This document shows, in pieces, positions 37,454 through 45,931 of a stretch of 64,000 bases of DNA. The number at the start of each line of letters is the position of its first letter. Position 1 is the first letter of the stretch. The translations under genes were made by a program, and so were the position numbers. Source of the stretch: Streptomyces sp. NBC_00414 (GTDB taxonomy: Bacteria; Actinomycetota; Actinomycetes; Streptomycetales; Streptomycetaceae); NCBI RefSeq assembly GCF_036038375.1, contig NZ_CP107935.1, positions 1,736,001-1,800,000 of the forward strand, in the 5' to 3' direction. The notes below the pieces were generated by a model that did no database searches, was not told the DNA's origin, and was given only the letters and a program-made list of their open reading frames with translations.

Positions 37454-39048
37454 CGGGCCCCTACCCCGCGGAATCCGAAGCAGTGGTCGAACCAGTGATC
37501 GGAACAGTGGCCGAAGCAGTGATCGTCGACGGGCGCTCCCTGTCCTTCGAGGACGTGGCCGCCGTCGCCCTGCGCGGTGCCAGGGTCGTCCTCGCGGACG
37601 AGGTGCTCCCCCGGCTGACGCGCGAGCGCGCGGTGGTCGACGACGTGGTCGACCGCCAGGTGCCGACGTACGGACTGACGACGGGACTCGGCAGCCGGTC
37701 CTCGTACGCTCTGCCGCGCGACGAACTCGCGCGGTTCAGCGTGCGTACGGTGCGCGGGCGGGCGAACGCGGTCGGGGACCCGCTGCCGGTCCCCGTCGTA
37801 CGTGCCGCCCTGGTCGCCCGCGTCAACGGTCTGGCGGGCGGCGGCAGCGGAGTCGGCCCGGAGATCGTGCCGCTGCTCGTCGGCATGCTCAACTCGCGCG
37901 TCCATCCGCTGGTCCCCGAGGTGGGGTCGATCGGCGCCTCGGACCTGTGCCAGATGGCCCATGTCGGACTCGTCGTGATCGGCGAGGGCCGCGCCGAACT
38001 CCTCGGCGAGGTGCTCGACGGTGCGGCGGCCCTGCGGCGGGCCGGGCTGGCCCCCGCCGAACTGGGTCCCAAGGACGGGCACGTGCTGTGCAGCGCGAGC
38101 CCGCTGGCCGCCGGGCACGGCGGCCTGGTCCTCCATGAGGCGGGCACCGTCCTGGCCCTGGCGCAGGCGGTCACGGCGCTCACCTTGGAGGGCTTCCGGG
38201 CGAACACCAGCCCGCTGGACGCCCGGGTGCTGGGGCTGCGTGCCGCCCCCGGACAGTCCCGGGCGGCGGCGGAACTGCTCGCGCTCCTGGACGGCGGCGA
38301 CCTCACGGACCCGCGGCACGCCCGGCGGGTCCAGGACCCGATCAGCCTGCGTTGCGCGGCCCAGGTGCACGGAGCGCTGCACGCCGCGCTCGACTTCGCC
38401 GGTGCGGCGCTGGCGCCCGAGCTGAACGGCAGCGGCGACAACCCGGTGGTCCTGGCCGGCTCCGGCGACGTACCCGGTGAGATCCTCTCGTCCGGCAACT
38501 TCCACACCCCGGCCCTCGCCCTGGCCTTCGACACCCTCGCGCTGGCGCTGACGCAGACCGCGGCGATCTCCGCCGAGCGCATGCGGCGGCTGCTCAACCC
38601 CGGGCTCAGCGGGCTGCCCGCCAACCTCTCCCCGCACGGCCCGGAGCGTTCGGGCTTCGCGCCGCTGGCGAAGACGGCGCAGGCGCTGGTCGCCGAGATC
38701 CGCCTGCTGTCGGCCCCGGTGAGCACCGACCCCCGGCACGGCGCGGACGGTGTGGAGGACGACTCGACCAACGCGGCGCTCGGGGCGCGGCGGCTGTCGA
38801 CGATGCTCGTCCGGCTGCGGCAGCTGCTCGCCGTGGAGGCGCTGGCCGCCGCACAGGCGGTGGACCTGGCCGCGCCCGCGACCCTGGGGCGGGGCCCGGC
38901 CCTCCTGCACCGGGCGATCCGCGAGCTTGTCCCGCCCCTGGACGACGACCGGCCCTGTGGCGCGGACGTGGACCGGCTGAGCGAGGACGTCCTGGGCTCG
39001 AACGAGGTACGAAGCGCCCTGCGCGCCCTGACGGAGGAAGCCTCGTGA
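37450..39048 (+). CDS. Aromatic amino acid lyase homologue lacking the MIO Gly
   Basis: A 532-residue member of the HAL/PAL fold, with active-site Tyr region TYGLTTGLGSRSS (about 73-85), QDPISLRCAAQVHGA, NGSGDNPVVL and SGNFHTPALAL. The site that cyclises to MIO is normally Ala-Ser-Gly; here residues 162-166 read G-A-S-D-L, so the Gly is missing and MIO formation is doubtful. Ergothionases, which eliminate trimethylamine from ergothioneine, are MIO-independent members of this fold. With a betaine importer alongside, a betaine 1,2-elimination is a reasonable guess. Overlaps both neighbours by 4 bp. Confidence 0.8.
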   Translation: MTGPYPAESEAVVEPVIGTVAEAVIVDGRSLSFEDVAAVALRGARVVLADEVLPRLTRERAVVDDVVDRQVPTYGLTTGLGSRSSYALPRDELARFSVRTVRGRANAVGDPLPVPVVRAALVARVNGLAGGGSGVGPEIVPLLVGMLNSRVHPLVPEVGSIGASDLCQMAHVGLVVIGEGRAELLGEVLDGAAALRRAGLAPAELGPKDGHVLCSASPLAAGHGGLVLHEAGTVLALAQAVTALTLEGFRANTSPLDARVLGLRAAPGQSRAAAELLALLDGGDLTDPRHARRVQDPISLRCAAQVHGALHAALDFAGAALAPELNGSGDNPVVLAGSGDVPGEILSSGNFHTPALALAFDTLALALTQTAAISAERMRRLLNPGLSGLPANLSPHGPERSGFAPLAKTAQALVAEIRLLSAPVSTDPRHGADGVEDDSTNAALGARRLSTMLVRLRQLLAVEALAAAQAVDLAAPATLGRGPALLHRAIRELVPPLDDDRPCGADVDRLSEDVLGSNEVRSALRALTEEAS

Positions 39049-39950
39049 CCAACGTCGACGTACACCAGCATCTGTGGACCGGTTCGTTCGTCGCGGCTCT
39101 GCGGGCACGCACCGAGCCGCCGTTCCTGGACGGCTGGACGCTGCACACCGCCGGTGAGCCGCCCTACGAGGTGTCCCCCGCCGACCACGACATTCCCCGG
39201 CGGGCCGAACGGGCGGTCGCCGACGGCCTGGGCAGGGCGCTGGTCTCGCTGTCGTCCCCGCTGGGCGTGGAGTGGCTCCCGTCCGCGGAGGCCCGGCCGC
39301 TGCTGGCCGCGTACCACGAGGACGCCGCCGAGTTGCCGCGGCCGTTCGGCGCCTGGGCCGCCGCCGGTGTCCGGAACATCGACGCCGAGACGACGGCCGG
39401 ATACCTCGACCGGGGCTTCGCCGGCCTCCAGCTCCCGGCCGACGCCCTTGCCGACGCGGCCGGCTACGCGCACTGCGCCCCGCTGCTCGACCTGCTGGAG
39501 GAACGGGGCCTCCCGCTGTTCGTCCACCCGGGCCCGGCGGCCGACGTCTCCCCGCGGCCCGGCTGGTGGCCCGCGATGGTCCCGTACGTGCAGCAGATGC
39601 ACGCGGCCTGGTTCGCGTTCCGGGCGTTCGGCCGACCGCGTCACCCTCAACTACGGGTGTGCTTCGCGCTGCTGGCCGGTCTCGCGCCGCTGCACGGCGA
39701 ACGCTTCGTGGCCCGCGCCGGAGCGGAGGGCCACAAGGAGATCGACCCGAACGTCTTCGTGGAGACCTCGTCGTACGGCCCGCGCGCGGTCGACGCGATC
39801 GTCCGCGTCCTGGGCACCGAGGCAATCGTCCAGGGCTCGGACCGCCCCTACGCGGACCCCCCACGAACCCCGGGCTTCGGCCTGGGCGGAGCGGCGGCCT
39901 ACGCGTTCCGCATCGCCAACCCCAGGCGACTGCTCACGGGCGAGGGCTGA
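39045..39950 (+). CDS. Amidohydrolase (amidohydro_2, TIM-barrel metal hydrolase)
   Basis: The 301-residue product begins with the metal-binding HxH motif (VDVHQHLW), has a mid-barrel His (LPLFVHPGP) and ends with the catalytic-Asp segment VQGSDRPYADPP. The family includes ring-opening hydrolases and decarboxylases. The GTG at 39045 overlaps the lyase stop. As the third gene of the cyclodeaminase-lyase operon it probably processes a product of the lyase, for example by opening a ring, but no substrate is certain. Confidence 0.8.
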   Translation: MTNVDVHQHLWTGSFVAALRARTEPPFLDGWTLHTAGEPPYEVSPADHDIPRRAERAVADGLGRALVSLSSPLGVEWLPSAEARPLLAAYHEDAAELPRPFGAWAAAGVRNIDAETTAGYLDRGFAGLQLPADALADAAGYAHCAPLLDLLEERGLPLFVHPGPAADVSPRPGWWPAMVPYVQQMHAAWFAFRAFGRPRHPQLRVCFALLAGLAPLHGERFVARAGAEGHKEIDPNVFVETSSYGPRAVDAIVRVLGTEAIVQGSDRPYADPPRTPGFGLGGAAAYAFRIANPRRLLTGEG

Positions 39951-40049
39951 CGCCGCCCACCAGGTCTCCTGTTGAGGAGTCCATCGGTCGCTGGGAGTAG
40001 GTCCTGCGCCTCAGGCGCGCCTCGCGCCCGCTGGTTAGGGTCGGGCCTC

Positions 40050-40547
40050 ATGGAGACCACGGGAATCGTCCGTCGCAGGACGGCGGAGCGTGTCCGCGAC
40101 GCTCTGGAGCGGCTCGTCGCCGAGCGGGACGTCTGGGTGTCGACGGCTCACCCCGCGCACGGGCCGCACCAGGTGCCGCTGTGGTTCCTTTGGGACGGGC
40201 GAGCGGTGTGGATGTGCACCGGCGCCACTTCCGTGACCGCGCGGAACGTCCGCGAAGAACCGCGCGTGCGCCTGGCGTTGCCGGACACCTTCGACGTGCT
40301 CCTCCTCCAGGGCGAGGCGGAGTGCTTCCCGGACCAGGAGGTGCCCGAAGGCACGGCGGAGGCTTTCGCCGACAAGTTCGGGTGGGATCCGCGCGTGGAA
40401 GAGGGTTCCTTTCTGTATGTACGAGTGGTCCCGAGGACTGTGCGCGCTTGGCGCGGCGAGCCGGAACTGCGCGGCAGAGTCGTCATGCGCGACGGGATGT
40501 GGCTGGGTCGGCGGCCGTCCCGCCGCCTGCTCACAGACGACGGCTGA
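40050..40547 (+). CDS. Split-barrel flavin/F420-binding protein (PPOX-like)
   Basis: A 165-residue pyridoxamine-5'-phosphate-oxidase-fold protein: DVWVSTAHPAHGPHQVPLWF, VWMCTGATSVTARNVREEPR, and FLYVRVVPRTVRAWRGEPEL match the small actinobacterial FMN/F420 subgroup. Such proteins reduce or bind small substrates with F420 or FMN; the actual reaction is unknown. Start ATG at 40050. It is a single gene, about 100 bp after the amidohydrolase operon and followed by dispersed repeats. Confidence 0.8.
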   Translation: METTGIVRRRTAERVRDALERLVAERDVWVSTAHPAHGPHQVPLWFLWDGRAVWMCTGATSVTARNVREEPRVRLALPDTFDVLLLQGEAECFPDQEVPEGTAEAFADKFGWDPRVEEGSFLYVRVVPRTVRAWRGEPELRGRVVMRDGMWLGRRPSRRLLTDDG

Positions 40548-40549
40548 CG

Positions 40550-40665
40550 CCGCAGGCGGCACCCTTCAGAGGCGCGGGGTGACACCGCGGGCATCGCCCC
40601 TCAGCACCACGGGCTGACACCGCAGGCAGCGCCCTTCAGGGGCGCGGGGAACCGCGCGGCCGGCC
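40550..40665. repeat. Dispersed GC-rich repeat
   Basis: Repeated blocks of GCTGACACCGCAGGC-type sequence with CCCTTCAGGGGCGCGGGGAA. The CCCTCAGGGGCGCGGGGAAC core recurs at about 45830-45852. This short intergenic repeat is common in Streptomyces genomes. Confidence 0.6.
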
Positions 40666-40706
40666 CCCACCCGCCCGCAGACAACCACCCACCCCCAGCG
40701 GCAGCG

Positions 40707-41621
40707 TCACCGCGGTGGCGTAGGTGTGTCATGTGTGCGGTACATCGCCTGTACGTCCAGCTCCAGTTGGACCGTCGGGCCGACCACCGCGATGCCTCGC
40801 GCCAGCATGGAGCGCCAGTTGAGCGTGTAGTCCTCGCGGTGCAACTCCGCCTTCGCCAGCGCCGCGCAGCGGAGTTCCTCGCCGTAGCCGCCGTTCACCG
40901 TGCCGAGGTAGGTGGTGTCCAGGGCGACCGAGCGGCTCACCCCGTGCATCGTCAGCGAGCCGTGCACGGTCCACTTGCTGCCGCCGCGGTACGCGAACCG
41001 CGTGCTGTGGAAGTCGATGTGCGGGAACCGCTCGACGTCCAGGAAGTCACCGGAGCGCAGGTGGTCGTCGCGTGTGCGGTTGCCGGTGGTGATGCTCGAC
41101 GCGTCGATACGGACGTGGAGCCGGGACTCGGCCATGTCCCCGGCGATCTGGATGCCGCCGTCGAAGCGCTCGAAGCGGCCGTGCACATGGGCCATGCCGA
41201 CGTGCTTGGCGATGAACCGGATCGCCGTGTGGGGCGGGTCGAAGAGCCAGTTCCCCTGCGCCGGAAGTTCCAGCAGGCGGGCGGGCTGCAGCCAGATCTG
41301 TTCCCCGGCGGCGGGTCCGGCCACCACGTCGACCGTCTCGCGGTGCGGGTGCAGGCCCTCGGCGGCGATCATCAGGCTGTACTGGCCGGGCGGCAGCGCC
41401 GCGAGGAAGTAGCCGTACGGGTCGGTGGTGCCGCGGGCCACGACTCGGTGCGTGTCCAGCGCGGTGACCGTCACGTCGGCCCCGCCCATCGGCTGGCCCA
41501 TCGGGTCGACGACCTCGCGGTTGACGGCACCCGCGCCCGGCGGCAGGGGAAGCGAGACGCCCGTCGCGCCGGCACCGGGGGACCGTCCCCACCGTCGGCG
41601 CCGAAGCAGTGCGAGGGCCAT
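40707..41621 (-). CDS. YceI-like lipid-binding protein with N-terminal CarboxypepD_reg-like domain
   Basis: About 304 residues. An N-terminal region (about 30-115) is a transthyretin-like CarboxypepD_reg module (DPMGQPMGGADVTVTALDTH; TTDPYGYFLAALPPGQYSLM). The C-terminal YceI domain (about 125-300; IRFIAKHVGMAHVHGRFERF; FPHIDFHSTRF; WTVHGSLTMHGVSR) forms a lipocalin-like barrel binding isoprenoid-type lipids. No signal peptide is evident, so it is likely cytoplasmic. ATG at 41621 with AAAGG eight bases upstream. The fusion is uncommon but known in Streptomyces. Confidence 0.8.
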   Translation of the reverse strand: MALALLRRRRWGRSPGAGATGVSLPLPPGAGAVNREVVDPMGQPMGGADVTVTALDTHRVVARGTTDPYGYFLAALPPGQYSLMIAAEGLHPHRETVDVVAGPAAGEQIWLQPARLLELPAQGNWLFDPPHTAIRFIAKHVGMAHVHGRFERFDGGIQIAGDMAESRLHVRIDASSITTGNRTRDDHLRSGDFLDVERFPHIDFHSTRFAYRGGSKWTVHGSLTMHGVSRSVALDTTYLGTVNGGYGEELRCAALAKAELHREDYTLNWRSMLARGIAVVGPTVQLELDVQAMYRTHDTPTPPR

Positions 41622-41701
41622 GGTGTTCACCTTTCTTCACCTGCGTCAGAGCCCCGGCGGAACGGCACGCAGCTCATGACGATCCTGGACCCGGACGCGC
41701 G

Positions 41702-41734
41702 AAGGCGGGTGTCTCACATTGAGACACCCGCCTT
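41702..41734. terminator. Perfect 15-bp hairpin
   Basis: AAGGCGGGTGTCTCA, loop CAT, and the exact complement. It lies between the stop of the glycoside hydrolase (minus strand) and the start of the YceI gene, and should end the hydrolase transcript. Confidence 0.8.
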
Positions 41735-41784
41735 CCCGGGGCGACGGCACCACCGCCCTGGTCACTGCGTCCCCACCGGGACCG

Positions 41785-43257
41785 TCACACGGTGACTCCG
41801 TCGATCTCGAAGGTCTGCACCGAGCCGGCGGCGAACGGCACGCTCAGGCTCTTGCCGTTCAGGTAGGTGTCCGAGCGGGCGGTGTAGAGGTCTCCGCCGC
41901 CGGAGGTGAGCGTGCTCCAGCGCCGTACGAGTCCGCCCGAGCCGCCGGTGACCGCGGAGAAGCGGGAGAGGTCGAAGGTGAGCGTCTGCGCGGCCCCGGA
42001 GTTGACCGCCACGACGACCAGGCGTTTCTGGGTCGCGTCGTGAGCGGCCACCGCGTAGCCGACACCCGTGTCGACGATGGTCATCCCCGGCCGGATGTGA
42101 CGGCTGAACTGAGCCATCACGTAGTACTTGGTCTGCACGGTGGTCGGCTGCAGGGTGCTCGCGTCGTACGCGATCATCGCCCAGCCCGTGGAGGGGTCCA
42201 TCACCTGCCAGTAGACCCAGGCGGTCGGGTGCAGCCAGCGGAAGTCCAGGCACAGGTTGCTCGCCAGGGTGAGGCCGGTGCCGTCGCTGTCCCCGGTCTC
42301 CGAGTTCCAGAGCTTCTTGCCCGCCGTCGTGACGGCATCGGTGTAGAGGAGGTCGCGTCGGCCGCCCGAGCCCTGGTAGCCGTGCACGTTGACCTGGCTG
42401 ACCAGCGCCTTCGTCGAGGACCCGAAGGAGTTCCAGGTCGTACGGGCCAGGTCGTAGCTCGTCTCGTCGGACGCCGAGAGCCTGACACCGGACAGTCCGC
42501 GGGTGTCCAGCTCACTGCGCATGTACGGGAGGACGGCCGCCTGGACGGTGGCGTCCATGTGGCAGCCCTCCTGCGTGCCGGTGGCGGTCCACCAGTTGGA
42601 GGAGGGCTCGTTGAACGGGTCCACGGTCGCGAAGTTCACGCCCCAGTTGTTCTTCGCGTACAGGGCGACGGCGGCCAGGTGGGAGGCGTGCTGGCGGTAG
42701 TTCCAGGACTGGAGGTTGTTGCCGCCGCCGGACGCTCCGGAGGGGTTGTGGTTGAGGCACATCCACCACATGGGCGAGTTGGCGAACAGCTCGGACACGG
42801 CGCCCCGTTGGGTCGCCTTGACGAGGGCGGCGCGCTGGTTGGCGTCGGCCGTCCAGTCCCAGGCTGCGGAAGTGGGGCTCTCGTTGTTCCAGTCCTGCCA
42901 GTAGCCCTCGATCTGCTTGAACGCCGGGATGTTGGGCGAGGCCGCCATGCTCTGGCCGCCCACACTGTTCCAGCTGCACGCGCCGAGGTTGTAGCGGGCG
43001 ATGTTCAGACCGAGGCCGGGCAGGGTCCTGCCGCCGTACGCCACGGACTTGGTGGTGAAGAAGATGTCGGCGAAGTCGTCACGCGCGCCGAAGACGTTGG
43101 CCCACCACGCGAGGGAGGTGCCCCAGCCCTCCCAACGCCCGTAGCTGGTGGCGGGGTTGACCGCGACGGTCGCGTCGGCCCGGGCGGTGCCCGTCGCCAG
43201 CGCGCTGCCCAGCAGCGTGCCGCCCGCCGCCGCCAGCAGCGATCTGCGCTTGATCAT
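41785..43257 (-). CDS. Secreted GH30-type glycoside hydrolase
   Basis: The 490-residue protein has a Tat signal (MIKRRSLLAAAGGTLLGSAL, cleavage about residue 28), then a GH30_5-like barrel: GRWEGWGTSLAWWANVFGA, general-acid Glu in VDPFNEPSSNWW (about E217) and nucleophile Glu in KLWNSETGDSDG (about E320), followed by a beta-sandwich. The closest characterised group is fungal/actinobacterial endo-beta-1,6-galactanase. It acts outside the cell on plant arabinogalactan-type polysaccharide. The start at 43257 has AGGAG five bases upstream and gives the twin-arginine near the N-terminus. Confidence 0.85.
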   Translation of the reverse strand: MIKRRSLLAAAGGTLLGSALATGTARADATVAVNPATSYGRWEGWGTSLAWWANVFGARDDFADIFFTTKSVAYGGRTLPGLGLNIARYNLGACSWNSVGGQSMAASPNIPAFKQIEGYWQDWNNESPTSAAWDWTADANQRAALVKATQRGAVSELFANSPMWWMCLNHNPSGASGGGNNLQSWNYRQHASHLAAVALYAKNNWGVNFATVDPFNEPSSNWWTATGTQEGCHMDATVQAAVLPYMRSELDTRGLSGVRLSASDETSYDLARTTWNSFGSSTKALVSQVNVHGYQGSGGRRDLLYTDAVTTAGKKLWNSETGDSDGTGLTLASNLCLDFRWLHPTAWVYWQVMDPSTGWAMIAYDASTLQPTTVQTKYYVMAQFSRHIRPGMTIVDTGVGYAVAAHDATQKRLVVVAVNSGAAQTLTFDLSRFSAVTGGSGGLVRRWSTLTSGGGDLYTARSDTYLNGKSLSVPFAAGSVQTFEIDGVTV

Positions 43258-43369
43258 GAGGTCTCCTGTCACGCTCATGCCACAACCTGCTTGAAGAATG
43301 GGGTGGGCACAAACGGTTGTCGAGACGCATGACAGCGCTTTCTCTTTCGATAGTTGCGGGACGCCCGTG

Positions 43370-43702
43370 TCACATGGGTCGCGCGTGCTCGCGCCACATG
43401 GGTCGCGCGTGCCCGCGTCCCACGGTTTCGTCGGCGAGGTTCCACGGGTAGTGGAGCGGCACGGGTGAGGTCCTCGCGACCTCGGCCGTGCCGGAGATGG
43501 TGGGCGTCGGATCCTCCAAGTACGCGAGCACGCCCTCCGGTTCGCGGACCACGCACTGCGAGGTCTCCACCGTCCAGGGCGTGTGGGGGTCGAGCGCCTC
43601 GCCCCAGTCGTCGCCGACGGCCGGATTGCCGACGGCCGGATCGCCGCCGGACCAGGCCCGGAGCGACTGCGCCGGGAAGCCGACGTCAGGAAGGCCCGCG
43701 TC
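43370..43702 (-). other. Open frame following the maleylacetate reductase stop
   Basis: After the TAG of the reductase gene the same frame stays open for 110 codons to TGA near 43370. The middle of it (VETSQCVVREPEGVLAYLED; VPLHYPWNLADE) looks like protein sequence, but there is no start with ribosome-binding site. It may be a gene remnant or chance. The first part repeats the DAGLPD motif at the end of the reductase. Confidence 0.25.
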
Positions 43703-44794
43703 CTAGAGGCCGGCGTCCGGGAGGCCCGTGCGGGGCGTCTGCCCCGCGTACGCCGCCGTCAGCACGGCCAGTGCGCCTTCCGTCGTGACCGGGCGCGGAT
43801 TGGCGTACGCCTGTCCCGCGACCAGCTCGGCCGCCGCCGTCAGATCGGTTTCGGACAGGCCGAGCCGAGCGAGGGAGCGGAGTGCTCCGAGGTCTCCGGC
43901 GAGGGTCCACAGGGCGTGCGGGGCGTCGTCGGTGCCGAGGGCACGGTTCAGGGCGCCGACCGCCGCGGGGACGGCGGGCGCGTTGTACGCGAGGGCGTAC
44001 GGCAGGACCACCGTGTGCGTCTCGGCGTGCGGCAGACCGAAGGTACCGCCCAGCACGTGGCAGAGCTTGTGGTGCAGGCCCATGGTGGTCGCGCCCAGGC
44101 AGGAACCGCAGAGCCAGGCCCCGTAGAGGGCGCGGCTCCGGGCCTGCGGGTCCGACGGCTCCGCGGCGATGTCCGGAAGAGCCGAGGCCATCGCCCGTAC
44201 CCCCTCCTCCGCCATCAAGGAGATCAGGGGCGAGGTGTCGGGGGCGTACAGCGCCTCGACCGCGTGCGCGACGGCGTTGACGCCGCTGGTGACGGAGAGC
44301 GGTACGGGCATGGAGAGGGTGAGTTCGGGGTCGTACACGACGCTGCGCGGGAGGACCGACGGGTCGCGGCCGGTGCGTTTGGCGCCGTGCTCGGTGAGGC
44401 CCCAGACGGGGGTCATCTCGGAGCCGGAGTACGTCGAGGGCACGGCGATCAGCGGCAGGCCGGTGCGCAGCGCGACCGCCTTGCCGAGGCCGATCGACGA
44501 GCCACCGCCGACCGCGACACAGCCGTCGGCGCCGGTCTCCCGCGCCACTTCGACGGCCCGGTCCGCGACCTCGGCCGGGACGTGCATACGGGCCTGTGCG
44601 TGCACTCCGGCGCAGAGGCCGCCCAGCGAGTCCGCGACCGCCTTCGCGGTGTCCGCGCCGCGCGCGCCGGAGATCACCAGCACCCGCCGCAGGCCGAGCC
44701 GCTCGACCTCGCCGGCCGTCGCGGTCACCGAGGCGCCGGGCCGGAAGACGACCCGCATCGGCTGTGCCTCGTACGAGAAGTCCACGGAGTTCAC
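43703..44794 (-). CDS. Maleylacetate reductase (iron-type alcohol dehydrogenase fold)
   Basis: The 363-residue enzyme reduces maleylacetate to 3-oxoadipate with NAD(P)H, in aromatic catabolism. The N-terminal nucleotide-binding part has VAVGGGSSIGLGKAVALRTG; the Fe-ADH C-terminal domain carries the metal-binding motif region (MGLHHKLCHVLGGTFGLPHA, where HHKxxH is typical). VPSTYSGSEMTPVWGLTE is the signature of the family. The GTG start overlaps the stop of the upstream dioxygenase gene. The two genes make a complete hydroxyquinol lower pathway. Confidence 0.87.
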   Translation of the reverse strand: MNSVDFSYEAQPMRVVFRPGASVTATAGEVERLGLRRVLVISGARGADTAKAVADSLGGLCAGVHAQARMHVPAEVADRAVEVARETGADGCVAVGGGSSIGLGKAVALRTGLPLIAVPSTYSGSEMTPVWGLTEHGAKRTGRDPSVLPRSVVYDPELTLSMPVPLSVTSGVNAVAHAVEALYAPDTSPLISLMAEEGVRAMASALPDIAAEPSDPQARSRALYGAWLCGSCLGATTMGLHHKLCHVLGGTFGLPHAETHTVVLPYALAYNAPAVPAAVGALNRALGTDDAPHALWTLAGDLGALRSLARLGLSETDLTAAAELVAGQAYANPRPVTTEGALAVLTAAYAGQTPRTGLPDAGL

Positions 44795-45678
44795 GCGCTC
44801 CGCTCCGGAGTCAGTACGAGGTCGAACCGGGCGTGCCTGAAAGGGTTCGGGATGCCGAACTCCGCTGCCAGGGAGGGGTTGTCGGTCTCCGTGAAGTCCT
44901 GGACCAGGCTGTGCTTGACCGCGAAGACCGCGTCCGAGTCGAGGTAGTCGCTGCCCGCCACGAAGATGTGGGTGGTGACCGGGGTGTGGCCCTCGGCGGT
45001 GGCGATGAAGTGGATGTGGGCCGGCCGGTAGGGGTGTCGGCCGGTGGCGCGGAGCAGGTCGCCGACCGGGCCGTCGGTCGGGATGGGGTACGGGCTCGGG
45101 ACGCAGGTGCGGAAGTGGAAACGGCCCGCCGCGTCCGTGGTGAAGAGGCCGCGGCCGTTGCCCGCGGGCTGGACGTCGGGCCGCTGCACGTCGTAGAAGC
45201 CGTGGGCGTCGGCCTGCCACACGTCGAGGACCGCTCCGGGCAACGGGGTGCCGTCCTGGGACAGCACGCGGCCGCTGACCACGCACGGCTCGCCGCTGCC
45301 CACCAGGTCGATGTCGGCGCCGAGTTCACGCGTCGGGGACTCGGTCATGTGGAAGGGGCCGAGGACAGTCGACTCGGTGGCGCCCGGGCCGCGGTCGGCG
45401 TTCAGGGTCTCCACCAGCATCGACAGTCCGAGCACGTCGGAGAGGAGGATGAACTCCTGCCGGGTGTCGGTGCACGCCCGGCCGGTCGCCGTCAGGAAGC
45501 CGATCGCCCGCTCCCACTCCTCCTGGGTGAGCCGGGTCTCCCGCGCGAAGTCGTGGAGATGGTGGATGAGCGCGCCGAGCAGCTCGCGCAACCGCGGATC
45601 GGTATCCGCGCCGAGGCTGCCGACAGCCTCCTCGGTGACAGTGGCAGTGACTGTGGCCTCACCGGCATCGACACTCAT
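44791..45678 (-). CDS. Hydroxyquinol 1,2-dioxygenase (intradiol)
   Basis: A 295-residue non-haem Fe(III) dioxygenase that cleaves 1,2,4-trihydroxybenzene to maleylacetate. N-terminal dimerisation region (about 20-100), then the catalytic domain with PLPGAVLDVWQADAHGFYDV (first Tyr ligand in GFYD) and TGRHPYRPAHIHFIATAEGH (Tyr, His, His ligands). ATG at 45678 with GGGAG five bases upstream. It is followed by overlapping maleylacetate reductase. The divergent Fis-type regulator at 45932 likely controls it. Confidence 0.9.
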   Translation of the reverse strand: MSVDAGEATVTATVTEEAVGSLGADTDPRLRELLGALIHHLHDFARETRLTQEEWERAIGFLTATGRACTDTRQEFILLSDVLGLSMLVETLNADRGPGATESTVLGPFHMTESPTRELGADIDLVGSGEPCVVSGRVLSQDGTPLPGAVLDVWQADAHGFYDVQRPDVQPAGNGRGLFTTDAAGRFHFRTCVPSPYPIPTDGPVGDLLRATGRHPYRPAHIHFIATAEGHTPVTTHIFVAGSDYLDSDAVFAVKHSLVQDFTETDNPSLAAEFGIPNPFRHARFDLVLTPERSA

Positions 45679-45931
45679 GACGACTCCCGCTCCGTTGTGT
45701 CCTGCGTCCCGACCACCATTGTCCCCGCCGCCCCGGCCACGTCCCCCGGCCGCCGCGCCCGCCGGACCCGCAGGAATCCACGACCCGTCCCGCCCCCTCT
45801 GACCCTGAGGAGACCGCGCCCCGCCCCGCCCCCTCAGGGGCGCGGGGAACTGCGCGACCAGCGACGACGCACCCGCACCCGCATGACGGCCCAGGCCACC
45901 CCTTGTTGCCCCTTCAACAACGCCGGGTACG

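Noticed and set aside
36865..39864. A 999-codon open frame on the minus strand
   Set aside because: Shadow of the cyclodeaminase, lyase and amidohydrolase genes, which have clear motifs and coupled starts; the shadow is Arg/Pro/Gly-rich without a start signal.
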